Source: Anaspis maculata (taxonomy: Eukaryota; Arthropoda; Insecta; Coleoptera; Scraptiidae). Taken from it: DNA of 64,000 nucleotides. The notes under the pieces were generated by a model that was given only the letters and a program-made list of their open reading frames with translations, had not been told where the DNA came from and searched no databases. Where the stretch lies: the NCBI GenBank assembly GCA_949128115.1, contig OX421965.1, forward strand, positions 46,615,257-46,679,256, written 5' to 3'. Position numbers and translations under genes: made by a program. Of this stretch, positions 1 to 9,724 are shown piece by piece (position 1 is the stretch's first letter; each line of letters opens with the position of its first letter).

Positions 1-164
1 GCAACATTTCCGCCGGGATTTTTCTTCACAAATGGACCAAGAACCTTCCTCGTCGGAAATGGAACACGGACTCTTGATTGGATCTATCCAGTGATTCGGA
101 AACACCGAAAGAATCACAGATTTTGAAAAGGAACAAGGATACTTGATGGATTCACTCAGTCGTG

Positions 165-305
165 GTACAGAAATACATCCCGCGGACGAGGATTTTCCAT
201 CTCAAGTGGAGCAACGCACAACAAGTCTACAAAAAAGACGTAGCTGGCGATAAGGTAACAAGAAAATATGTTGAGGACTATTTCACAAAAATCAACAAAC
301 AATTC
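165..305 (+). pseudogene. Unidentified coding remnant at window edge
   Basis: About 45 codons are open from just after a TGA to a TAG at 303-305. The reading contains the stretch QQVYKKDVAGDKVTRKYVEDYF and looks protein-like, with charged and aromatic residues and no low complexity. I do not recognise the family. Sequence upstream (1-165) is broken by stops in every frame, although frame 1 also reads protein-like for about 40 codons. It may be the decayed end of a transposon gene whose body lies left of the window. Confidence 0.2.
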
Positions 306-496
306 TAGGGCGATCCATTGGAAACCTTGAAGGGCCGAAGAATAGTTGGCGTGAGTCCAGTTTGGATGTACATTTCAAAATTTAAAATTTTTGCGGGAAA
401 TCTTATCTTATCTTCTCAACTGAAATTCAAATGCAACATGTGCAATCGACTATTGACCATGGGTCGTATTCATAACTCGCTTTTAAGCTAAAAGCG

Positions 497-1086
497 CATT
501 TAGAGGTGCGCTTTTAGGAACTATCCATTCATATTTGAGTGTTATTCCAATCCACGTTTCCCGAAAGGCTTCTGCGCATACCTGTGAAAGTAGGACGTTG
601 CCATATCTATATCACGACAACAAGTTGACAACACTGTAATACGGTGTGCGTGTGTAATGTCACGCAAATTTCAGCTGACAGCGCTTGACGTCGATTTGAC
701 GTTTCGACAGATCTAACCAAATAACGCTCTTGCTTCGTTGATCGCCTTGCAGCTCGTTGTGTTTCGTATCACCTGAATCTTTTCTGCGTCTTTCTGCCAT
801 ACGGCACGTAACATTTCATTCCTGAACAATATTAAATGTTGAATGGTTAGGAGGTTATGTTTGTTGTTTGTTTACATTTCGATTATTGATTGACAGTTGC
901 CATTGACAGTGACACTTCGTGCGTCAAAATTGAAATTACCGCGCTCTGCAGGTATGCGTTCTCATGTGTGCGCTGAAGTGATGTACGTGATGGTAAACGT
1001 GGATTACACACAGCCGTTCGATCATAATATGTATTTTTGAAAACTCAAATATGAACGGACAGCCCCTAAAAGCACACCTCTAAATG
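497..1086. mobile_element. ~590 bp MITE with ~50 bp terminal inverted repeats
   Basis: The left end (CATTTAGAGGTGCGCTTTTA, 497-516) is the near reverse complement of the right end (to 1086). The match continues inward through the ATCCATTCATATTTGAGT block and, with gaps, through the ATCCACGTTT block. There is no coding capacity. No clear target-site duplication is visible because the flanks merge into the repeat. It is a non-autonomous DNA transposon of unknown superfamily. Confidence 0.6.
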
Positions 1087-1743
1087 TTAAAAAAAAACAC
1101 AGACAACTTTTTGTCTGATAAGTAGACGAAAATTTTTTTTTCGGTAACAACTTCAGTCTTTTGAAGATATTTCGAGAACGGCTCAAGATCTTCAATTCAA
1201 GTTTGAGACGACTTCATGACCATGAAATCAGAATTATTTATGGCGATTTACATGTCTTCACCTATTCAGGTTCTTGAGATAGAAATGTTCAATTTTTTAT
1301 TTTTATTTCACCCTGTATATACCGCCGGCATAGTTCGTACTGATGGTTTCAAGTTTCAATCAAAAGAGAGTGGATCAAACAGCACCTCTACTAAGTGGCA
1401 CTCCGCCATCATAAAACTCAAGCTCCATATACATTCTTCCAGCATCGAGCATCTGGACTATTTTGATTTTCTTGTAAAACTGAAACCGACTTTGACGACT
1501 TTGAAAACTCGTCAAAACTGACGAAGAAGAAGAGGACTGACGATGAAATGTGTAAGGACTTTTCTTGTGGACAATAAAGTTTCCAACAATTTCTTCCCAG
1601 GAACTTTTTTCCCAAGTGCTATTGTTCACGAGATATACGCGAAAAACTGATCCTCAAGCTCTTCTCGAGGCCACAACGGCCGAAGCTCACACCGGATTCT
1701 TGAGGACTTTTAGTATGTTGAACTACATGCTTAACTGAACTTA
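1087..1743. other. Intergenic stretch without recognised feature
   Basis: AT-rich sequence. A CACCCTGTATATA string near 1310 resembles the ends of the TACAGGGTG palindromic family found elsewhere in the window, but no matching partner end was seen. ORFs on both strands at 1216-1629 overlap and show no recognisable domain. Confidence 0.4.
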
Positions 1744-1745
1744 TA

Positions 1746-2790
1746 CAGGGTGGTCCAGGTTAGAGTAGCAATAATTCACCATTCGATAGTCCATCAAAAA
1801 CTAGAGATCGACATGCATAATTTAAATTTTTTCTAAAACGCTTGCTAAGAGAGATACAGCCCTTCGAAGTTCAGTTTTTAAAATCTCTTTTTTGCAATAA
1901 CTCTCAAGTCATCAAAGCGATTTTGTCCAAATTTGGTACAAATACTAACGAAATAAATACCCATCACTTGACGTCGATAACTTTTCTCAAAATTGTCCAG
2001 TGGCGTAGATACCGGGGGATTGTTCAACTTCTCCCACCCCATTTTCTACGTCACTGGATATTTTCAAAAAATTATACTTTTTTTGAATTCTTTGTTTATT
2101 TTAAAAAAAAAAGTTACTCCTGTAAAATTTTGATTAGAGGCTTTATTTTTGAGATATTTAGGTTTTAAACTTTGGAAAACATCTCGAAATCGCCACTTTC
2201 CAGAGTCCAAATTGTCTTTTCTCTGAAAACGCCTAGTTTCTTAGCTAAAAATGGCAGTAAATCAACTCAAACGACCTAGAAACCTCATTCCAGTTGAGAA
2301 ATCATAAGTTTTCTTGGATTTTAGTTTTTAGGCCTTTGAAAGTCGCGATTTCGAGGTGTTTTCCAAAGTTTCAAACCCAAATATCTCAGAAATGAAGCCT
2401 CTAATCAAAATTTTACTAGAGTAACTTTTTTTTCTAAATTGAAGAAGGAATTCAAAAAAAGTATATTTTTTTAAAAATACCCAGTGGCGTAGAAAATGGG
2501 GTGGGAAAAGTTAAGCAATACCCCGGTATCTACGTCACTGGACAATTTTGACCAAAGTTATCTACGTCAAGTGATGGATATTTATTTCATAAGTATTTGT
2601 ACCAAATTTGACTAAAATCGCTCTGATGACTTGAGAGTAATTGCAAAAAGATGATTTTAAAAACTGAACTTTGAAGGGCTATATCTCCCTTAAGAAGCGT
2701 TTTGGAGAAAAATCAAATTATGCATGTCAACCTAGTTTTTGATGGACCATCGAATGGTGGATTATTGCTACTATAACCTGGACCACTCTG
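1746..2790. mobile_element. 1045 bp palindromic TA-flanked element (CAGGGTGGTCC ends)
   Basis: The whole interval folds on itself. The left terminus CAGGGTGGTCCAGGTTA pairs with the right terminus TAACCTGGACCACTCTG. The arms match inward for roughly 500 bp each around a centre near 2268, including the SCAGTGGCGTAGA blocks at ~2000 and ~2490. TA dinucleotides flank both ends (1744-1745, 2791-2792), as expected for Tc1/mariner-type integration. ORFs here are by-products of the palindrome. A diverged relative lies at 48450-49900. Confidence 0.75.
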
Positions 2791-2792
2791 TA

Positions 2793-3258
2793 TACAAAAA
2801 TCCGGCTGGCTTTAATTTTTGTTCGCTATTTACGATTTTAACAGCTAAAATTCCTGGACTATTTTTGTATTCAAATGGCATGTCCCTAATTTTATAACGT
2901 TATCTAACAGCTTTTATTATCCTCTTTCATTTTTACTAGGGATACCCCACCCTCAAACTCCATTTTTTCGAAATATTCTGAAATTTTCACAAAATTTGCT
3001 ATCTTTTGGGTTTTTTCAAAAATTGAGTTGGCCGTGATGAATGACAGAGAAGCCAAATGGTACGCAGCTGTCAGTTAGTCAGTCTGAATATTGTCGAATA
3101 AAAAAAAATGGCTTCAACGCAGAGAGAAAACAAAGTGGAATCCTAGATATCTGGATTATTACCAGATTATCATATCGAACATTTCCTCTGCGTAAAGTAA
3201 TTTTTCTTTGTTCGACAATAGGCGATTGACCTTATTTAGCCCAGGAATTTTAGGTTTT
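2793..3258. repeat. Diverged repeat shared in inverted orientation with 18350-18600
   Basis: Blocks such as GTTGGCCGTGATGAATGACA and CAAATGGTACGCAGCTGTCAG recur as reverse complement at 18350-18420. The CTTTCATTTTTACTAGGGATAC block belongs to the same family as the centres of the TACAGGGTG palindromes at 34.5, 42 and 45.5 kb. It is a fragment of that older family. Confidence 0.6.
3090..3219. mobile_element. ~130 bp hairpin MITE
   Basis: The ends ATTGTCGAA and TTCGACAAT are inverted, with a second inverted pair CGCAGAG/CTCTGCG inside. The related inverted copy at ~18350 lacks this segment, which supports an insertion. Confidence 0.5.
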
Positions 3259-3971
3259 AACCTCAGAAAAAATCGAAAGGAGCTGAATTTTTGCATACAG
3301 GCTCACTAAAGAGTCCTGAACATCCCACTGAAATTCCCAAACTGTCCCATGTGCGCGTCATGGTTTTTTTTAGTGGAAAAGATCCGGTGCACATTCATGC
3401 TGGAAACATCCAGTTTGGCTCAAAGAAAGTTGAAATTTGGCATACACACTTGATTAAGAGTGCTGATCAACATGTTGAAATTTCAAAACTTTTTATTGCA
3501 CGTGTCATGATTTTTCAGAGGAAGGGGTAAAATACCTCTTTTCGCAGTAGACATCGCAGTTGGCGCCGAAAAAGACTGAAAATTTGCATAGAGAGCCAGC
3601 AGAGTGTGTCGATTAAAATCCTGATTTTCCCAAACTTTCCCATTCAAACTTCATGTTTTCTTGAGAGAAAGAGCAAAAGGCACATTCCTGCTAAAATCGT
3701 TTGTTACAAGCTAAGAAGAGCTGAAAATGTGTGAGAATTTTCTAGTACTTGTTAAGAACAATACACTGGATCTACTCATTTCTCCAAAATGCGCTTCATG
3801 GTTTTATCGGTCAAAAGGTGTTTATACCTACTCTTCGCTGGAATTATCCAATTGAGGCTGAAATGAGCCGAGAATTTGCATGTAAGTATGAAAAAGTGCG
3901 ATGAACAAAATATTGGAAAACCAAATCATCCCTATATGCGCGTCATACGTTTTCTCAATTTTAGGCAAATA

Positions 3972-4269
3972 CCAATGGGGCCTTGCACTGCCACTTTTAC
4001 ACACCGAGGGCGCCACGACCGTTGGGGGGCAAATTCGACAATTTTGACGGCGTTGACGCTTCAGCGACCGACGTCCGTCATTTTATGTCTTGATTTGAAA
4101 TTTGGATAACCTCTGTTTCTTGCTTGACGTCTCCAGTCACTGTCAGTTACTGGTCACACTACTCAAACTTCCCTGTTTTTCGCGCCGTTACGGCCGCTTT
4201 ATCGAAGTAGGCGCCCCCTACAGTAGTGGCGACCTCACGTTGAGTTTTTCAATTGCAAGGCCCCATTGG
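3972..4269. mobile_element. ~300 bp MITE inserted in the left arm
   Basis: The ends CCAATGGGGCCTTGCA and TGCAAGGCCCCATTGG are perfect inverted repeats. The homologous position in the opposite arm (around 6880-6895) lacks this segment, giving an empty-site comparison. No coding potential. Confidence 0.6.
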
Positions 4270-4319
4270 AATGTGCCTATTACGTAACTTCATATAGCTG
4301 TATTTTGACACGGCGGAAG

Positions 4320-4402
4320 TCCGTCCATAGCGCAATGGTTGGCGCGTTGGAAATGCAACTGATTGTCGTTGCAGGCAGGGGTTCGATTCCCCCTTGGGAT
4401 TG
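4320..4402 (+). repeat. tRNA-derived (SINE-like) segment, copy 1
   Basis: It contains a good RNA polymerase III A box (TAGCGCAATGG) and B box (GGTTCGATTCC), a D-arm stem GCGC/GCGC, an anticodon-arm-like stem TGCAAC/GTTGCA with an 8-base loop, and a T-arm. The acceptor strands do not pair and the anticodon loop length is wrong, so a functional tRNA is unlikely. It is a tRNA-derived head or tRNA pseudogene carried in the transposon arm. Confidence 0.55.
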
Positions 4403-5435
4403 AATTTTTTTTCCAATATACCTATATTCATCCGATTACATCTAAAGAGCTCTGCTTACAGGCTCACTTGAGTACTCACGCTAAATTGCTATACAAATAA
4501 AAACAATCACCTTATACATTTCCATTTCGGCACTCTTTTTTCACTAGGTGAAACGGTTCAGAAAAGAGCATTTTGTCTTGAAAAACTTGCACTTGCAGAA
4601 TCGTCGCTATACGTGCTGCTGGTGCACGCCTTAGCACCGAACTCTACACTATCTCCCAAAATGGTAAACCTTCGCGTGTAGGTAATTTCTTCTGATGGGA
4701 ACATATCAAAAGTTATGCGTCTCAATCGACTTTTCTTGCGCAACTTGAATAGCTCACCTGCATTCCTCATGTGTGTATCCTGGTGAATTTTTTCTTCTGC
4801 AGTCTTCAACAAATGGCTCGTTGCCATCACCTTGTTTTTGACTAGCCTTTATCAGACCTCTTATACCTGTCGTAACCTGAATGATGTCTCTTCCCTCAAG
4901 AGGCCTCTTGCACCGGAAACGGACATCCATATCGAGATCAAACTTTTACCGTCTGTTCACTTCTCAAAATCTTTAGTTATTCAAATCTTATTGTCGAAAG
5001 CAAACAACGGATTTACTTTTGCTGCTTATCGAACTTTAGCAATCTTCATTCTCTTTGATTAATCAAGAAGATAACACTTCTGCTGAACGTATTCCTTTTT
5101 CTCTGGAGACTCATTTTTTCCTGTTTAACTGAATACCTGTTTGACTTCATTTTGCTTGTCTTTGGTTCCTGTAACGTGCTCTAGGTGAATCTGCCTTCCA
5201 AAGAGTTTCCTAGCTGGCTCCAGTGTATCATTAGGACTCTTACATGGCTCCATATATTTCCGGCTTTAATACTGGTAGCACCTAGATAGCACTTGCCTTG
5301 ACACCTTTCCCCTTGCTGAGAGATAATTTTCCCGTGATTTTCCAGTAGGACGATAGCTTCACCAACAAGCATTGAAGGTAGTGGGAGTGAATCTTCACTT
5401 GCGGACTCCATCACTCCACTGGATAAAAGATGGTC

Positions 5436-5615
5436 GTGATAGTAACAGCAACGCTAACCTTGGTGTAGAAGTTCATAGACAGGTTGCTGGTTTCCGGTCT
5501 TGACGCCGATAACCTGCTTTCGATGTGTTCACGGCCCCTCGACAGTAGATGAAATGTGCAAGTCCAAACTTCTACACTGAAATTAGCGTTGCTGTTAATG
5601 TTACGGTTAAGGTCT
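5436..5615. repeat. Inverted repeat hairpin in element centre
   Basis: The block with ACAGCAACGCTAACCTTGG and GTAGAAGTT near 5440-5475 reappears inverted at 5570-5615 (AACTTCTACACTG, TTAGCGTTGCTGTTA). It is probably a small nested MITE. Confidence 0.45.
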
Positions 5616-5950
5616 ATGTAAATGATACTTGACTATATTCCCTATTTTTTTTGCAGTAAGAAACTGTTACACTGGTTACATTTTTGCTTTGTACTTTTCC
5701 ATTTTGTTTGTAACCTCTTTTGTTGAAATATAGATACTGTTTATTATTTCCTGTATTTCTTCCCTCTAATCCCTTTTCGTATGCACGGATTACCAGAACC
5801 CATCAAAATTAGGATTTTATTTTTAGCAGGAAGCAGATGTTTACCACCTTGACAAATCTGATGTATCGATGGTTTATAGATCAAGTGAGTCTGTAAGCAG
5901 AACTATCAGTCCTCTTTGAATGTAATTGGATAAATATATTGAAAAAAAAA

Positions 5951-6036
5951 TCAATCCCAAGGGGGAATCGAACTCCTACCTGCAACGACGATCAGTTGCA
6001 TTTCCAACGCGCCAACCATTGTGCTATGAAGTGACA
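5951..6036 (-). repeat. tRNA-derived (SINE-like) segment, copy 2
   Basis: This is the reverse complement of the segment at 4320-4402, with a few substitutions. The B box (GGAATCGAACTCC on the plus strand) is altered by one base. It lies at the matching place in the right arm of the 4.3 kb inverted-repeat element. Confidence 0.55.
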
Positions 6037-6070
6037 GCCGCCGCTCCAAAATACACCTATATGAAGTTAA

Positions 6071-6867
6071 TGGGGTGTTTCGCCGCTGGAGAAGACGATA
6101 GATGGCAGCAGGGGCCAACCCGGGTTTATCACTAGGTTACTGTTGGTTGGTAATCCTACCTGCTCATGTTGGTATCTCGTATCTCTTGTCCTTGCTTTGA
6201 CATCCTTGAGCCCGTTTGTGTGTCCGTCAGGGATGTGTCTGTGTGTGTATGCGTAAAGCCAGATTGCCTAGCAGCATCATGCTACACCCAGCACTTTGCC
6301 ACCTGCCACTGATCACTCGAACAATGAAAATGACAGCAACGACCATATCATGACCATATGATTGACATTTGCTGAAAAAATATTGAACGTGGGGTTGTAC
6401 TGGTCGGTTTTGATGAATTTTGGGGGCTGAAAAGGCCCAGTGACCGTGCAAATGTTTGCCAGAGGGACCGTTCGGGAGACAGCACCCGAGGAGCAGTTCG
6501 TGCACACGCCGGCCGATTTGAAGCCTATTGCAACCTACCTGCCACCGTGCCGTGTGCCCCACTGTCCATGTTCAAGGACACAATTAATGCCAAATTAATA
6601 TGGTCTTCTCCAGAAACATCTACACTAAAAACCTCTTTTCTGAAAGCCAAGTGTGCGTAATTTTTTCCATCTAACTCCTTCCTCACCTCTGACGACACAC
6701 ATTCATACTTGACATGACAGCCGATCCGGCATCGGCAGGCAAACACCAAAGTCAAAAGGAAAACCCCCTCCATGTGAGAACCGTTCAAAAAGTAGCGGGA
6801 AAATAACCCGGGTTGGCCCCTGCTGCCATCTACTTGACACCTTGACAACTGCAGAGAAAACACCCCA
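6071..6867. mobile_element. piggyBac-type TTAA-flanked non-autonomous element
   Basis: It is flanked by perfect TTAA duplications (6067-6070, 6868-6871). The termini TGGGGTGTTT and AAACACCCCA are inverted. A second, subterminal inverted pair (GATGGCAGCAGGGGCCAACC and its complement) lies ~25-50 bp inside each end. TTAA duplication with short plus subterminal inverted repeats is characteristic of the piggyBac superfamily. At 797 bp it is too short for a transposase. The matching position in the opposite arm (~4280) has no insertion. It contains a minus-strand ORF with a signal-peptide-like start, listed separately. Confidence 0.75.
6525..6778 (-). CDS. Small ORF with signal-peptide-like N-terminus inside the TTAA element
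   Basis: Reading from the ATG at ~6771 on the minus strand gives a hydrophobic start (MEGVFLLTLVFACRC) followed by about 60 polar residues, ending in a stop near 6525. A consensus-like donor (CAG|GTAGGT) lies at ~6540, just before the stop, so the ORF could be a first exon. I do not recognise the protein. A distant resemblance of the KNYAHLAFR and DHINLAL segments to farnesoic-acid methyltransferase-like domains is only an impression. It could be host sequence captured by the transposon or a chance ORF. Confidence 0.25.
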
Positions 6868-7621
6868 TTAATAGGCACATTCCAACCGGTAATTTCCTAA
6901 AATTAATAAAAACGTATGAAGCGCATGTAGGGAAGATTTGGTATTCCAGTATTTTATTCAGCGCACTTTTTCATACTTACATGCAAGATCTCGGCTCATT
7001 TCAGCCCTGATTGGATGATTCCAGCGAAGAATAGGTATAAACACCTTTTGACTGATAAAACCATAAGCGCATTTCGGAGAAATGAGTAAATCCAGTGTAT
7101 TGTTCTTAACAAGTACTAGAAAATTCTCACAAATTTTTAGCTCTTCTCAGCTTGTAACAAACGATTTAAGCAGGAATGTGCCTTTTGCTCTATCTCTTAA
7201 TAAAACATAAAGTGTGAATAGGAAAGTTTGGGAAAATCAGGATTTCAATCGGCACACTCTGCTGGCTCTCTATGCAAATTTTCAGTTTTTTTCGGCGCCA
7301 ACTGCGATGTCTACTGCGAAAAGAGGTATTTTACCCCTTCCTCTAAAAATTCATGACACGTACAATAAATAGTTTAGAAATTTCAACATGTTCTTCAGCA
7401 TGCTTAATCAAGTGTGTATGCCAAATTTCAACTTTCTTCGAGCGAAACTGGATGTTTCCAGCAAGAATGTGCACCAGATCTTTTCCACTAAAAAAAAACA
7501 TGACGCGCACATGGGACAGTTTGGGAATTTCAGTGGGATGTTCAGGACCCCTTAGTGAGCCTGTATGCAAAAATTCAGCTCCTTTCGATTTTTTCTGAGG
7601 TTTTATCGATTTTTCGTATGT

Positions 7622-7868
7622 AATACCACAAGAGCTATGAGTTTTATCGATAAAATTTTCGAACTATCTCGAAAGCTTTGTTTTCAAGAAATTCACCGAG
7701 TGTGAAATGGTCACTTTATTATCTGAAAAAAACCCGACAGCGTAGCTGGAGGGTTTTTGTCTTTGATAATAAAGTGACCATTTGCACGAGTTGAATTGCT
7801 TCATGAAAACAAAGCTTGAGAAACAGTTCGAAAATTTTGATAAAACTCGTATTAGCTCGAGTGGTATT
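7622..7868. mobile_element. ~250 bp hairpin MITE
   Basis: Near-perfect palindrome centred at about 7745. The outer ends AATACCAC and GTGGTATT pair, and inner blocks GAGTTTTATCGATAAAATTTTCGAACT and GGTCACTTTATTATC recur inverted. There is no coding capacity; ORFs at 7664-7901 arise from the palindrome. Confidence 0.65.
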
Positions 7869-8514
7869 TGCGGAGAATATTCCACAAAACGTGAAAATCA
7901 AAATTTAAAATCATTTTAATCCCAAATCCACCCCATACCCAAAAATGGAATAGTTTTTCGGCGTTGTGACACCGTCATGCGGTCATGCTAATTCGATCAA
8001 GTTGCTTTGGAAATCAAGTGCACTTACAATCTAACAAACAGCTAATATTTCAATTATTCTTGTGCTTCTCAACGTAAAAACGTCTTCCAAAGCTTTGCCT
8101 TTCAAAAAACGAAACCACATTGACCGCAAAATATAATCATAACCTCAGAAGTGATGAACTGGTCCTCTTTGTGGCTAAATCTGCAATTTTGTGCCCCGCG
8201 CGGATTGCGGATGTCATTCATTGTCAATGTGACAGCTACTGTGCAGGAGGGTGGCCTGGCCTGCCTTACCTACGGCAACGTACGGTGCCGTTGTGTCAAA
8301 AATAATATAGATGCGGCAATTATAACAAACAGAAATTACATAATGTTCTATGGATAATCATTGCAGATCAAAATTATTGTTACTTATTTGCATTAGAAAC
8401 TGCCTAAATGTGGTATTTCACAAATTCAGTAAACTACATCTCACCTCTAGTTGGACACAAAGGATGAGTATATATACCGATTGCAATACTACCACTTTTG
8501 GAAGCGGTGTCACT
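7869..8514. other. Stretch without recognised feature
   Basis: Moderately AT-rich sequence between the hairpin MITE and the solo LTR. Short ORFs (60-68 aa) overlap each other and show no domain. Nothing supportable seen. Confidence 0.4.
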
Positions 8515-8732
8515 GTGTTGTTACCGCGGCCCCCAAAAATCCACCCGTTTCCATGGCTAACCGCGATAATATGTTTAGCGAGAGGCCTTTTGCCGTACGC
8601 GCGCGGAGCGAGAAAGCGTTCAGTCATCGGTCCGCGCGGCCACGCGTACTCTCTCGCTAACGAAGCCTATTGGTCAGAGTAGGCGCCAGCGCCTACTATA
8701 AAACACGCGTTCCCCGAAAATCACTTTCAGTT

Positions 8733-9267
8733 CGTTATCGCCTCGGGACGTAGTCGGCTGGTGGACTCTCCGGAATGGGCGGCAACAACGATCCGGCAGC
8801 TCAGTCTCAGTAGTGGGGTCTGTCACGCCGGTGGCAGCTTCTTCAAGGAGTCGACGCTATTCTTTGTGTTATACTCTTTCGCAGAATGACTTGAGATTGT
8901 TGGCGCAGATTAAATAAAACCACTGTTTCGAATTAATTGCGCCGTCTCAAAAAGGAAAGGGGGTGTAACATGGGGTTAGTCCCTTGAAGAGAGACGAGTT
9001 CGAAGCGGGGGACGCCGGAGATGCAACGACCTCTCGATGCGTTGGGATACTAAGAACTGGCTATGAATTTCGGAGAACGCATGTTTATAGTAGGCGCTGG
9101 CGCCTACTCTGACCAATAGGCTTCGTTAGCGAGAGTGTACGCGTGGCCGCGCGGACCGATGACTGAACGCTTTGCGCTCCGCGTGCCTAAGGCAAAAGGC
9201 CTCTCGCTAAACATATTATCGCGGTTAGCCATGGAAACGGGTGGATTTTTTGGGGGCCGCGGTAACA
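8733..9267 (-). repeat. 3' LTR of the gypsy element
   Basis: 535 bp. By eye it is identical to the LTR at 14454-14988 except for the outermost base (C instead of T at 8733). A TATA-like box (TATAAA on the minus strand) is at 9083-9088, downstream of the U3 start TGTTACCGCGG. Confidence 0.92.
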
Positions 9268-9724
9268 ATCGCCCCCCTTTTTGAGACTATTGGGCACTTT
9301 ATTGAATACTTCAATTTTACATACATGCCGAGTTCAAAAAGGTGAAATTTGCAGAAATTCTTGTAGAAAAATTGTTTAAAACTAAGGTTGAACAATAACG
9401 TTTTAAAGCTAAGATGAAACATGGCGTTTTCGACGAAAATAACGTCGGACAAGTATCGAAATTCATTAAGATACACCCTTATTAGTTATGACGCAACTAA
9501 GTATTGTATGCCCTACTGGGGTACATAAGGGGTGTTCCGCAATGTCTGTCACTTCGTCGGAGCGCAACGAAAGGGGATACATGAGTTTTGGCGCAAGGGA
9601 CCCGCACTTTGTCGAAAGGAGGTGTAGCACAAATTCATGGTCGCGACAATTTAAAACTAGCGATATATACAAGGGGGATTCAGTGTCCTTGGGTTCACGC
9701 ACAATTCGCGCACATTCCGCAGCA
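9268..9724 (-). other. 3' untranslated part of the gypsy element
   Basis: 457 bp between the pol stop and the 3' LTR, ending in the polypurine tract. A 78-codon minus ORF (9466-9702) lacks any signal peptide, transmembrane segment or env-like motif. Confidence 0.6.

Larger units (their letters stand above)
3259..7602. mobile_element. 4.3 kb element with >1 kb inverted-repeat arms
   Basis: The left arm (3259 to ~4480) is the reverse complement of the right arm (~5870-7602), apart from an insertion in each. The arms include a tRNA-like segment. The inner terminus AACCTCAGAAAAAATCGAAA is visible at both ends. The centre (4480-5870) holds minus-strand ORFs of 90 aa (4558-4830) and 77 aa (5181-5414) that I cannot assign, plus a hairpin at 5436-5615. 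No transposase signature is visible, so it is either a non-autonomous long-TIR transposon or a local inverted duplication. No target duplication was identified. Confidence 0.65.

Noticed and set aside
4320..4402. Functional tRNA gene
   Set aside because: A and B boxes are good but the acceptor stem does not pair and the anticodon loop is 8 bases or more; a mirrored copy lies in the other transposon arm.
9466..9702. env-like third ORF of the gypsy element
   Set aside because: 78 codons, no signal peptide, transmembrane segment or cleavage motif.
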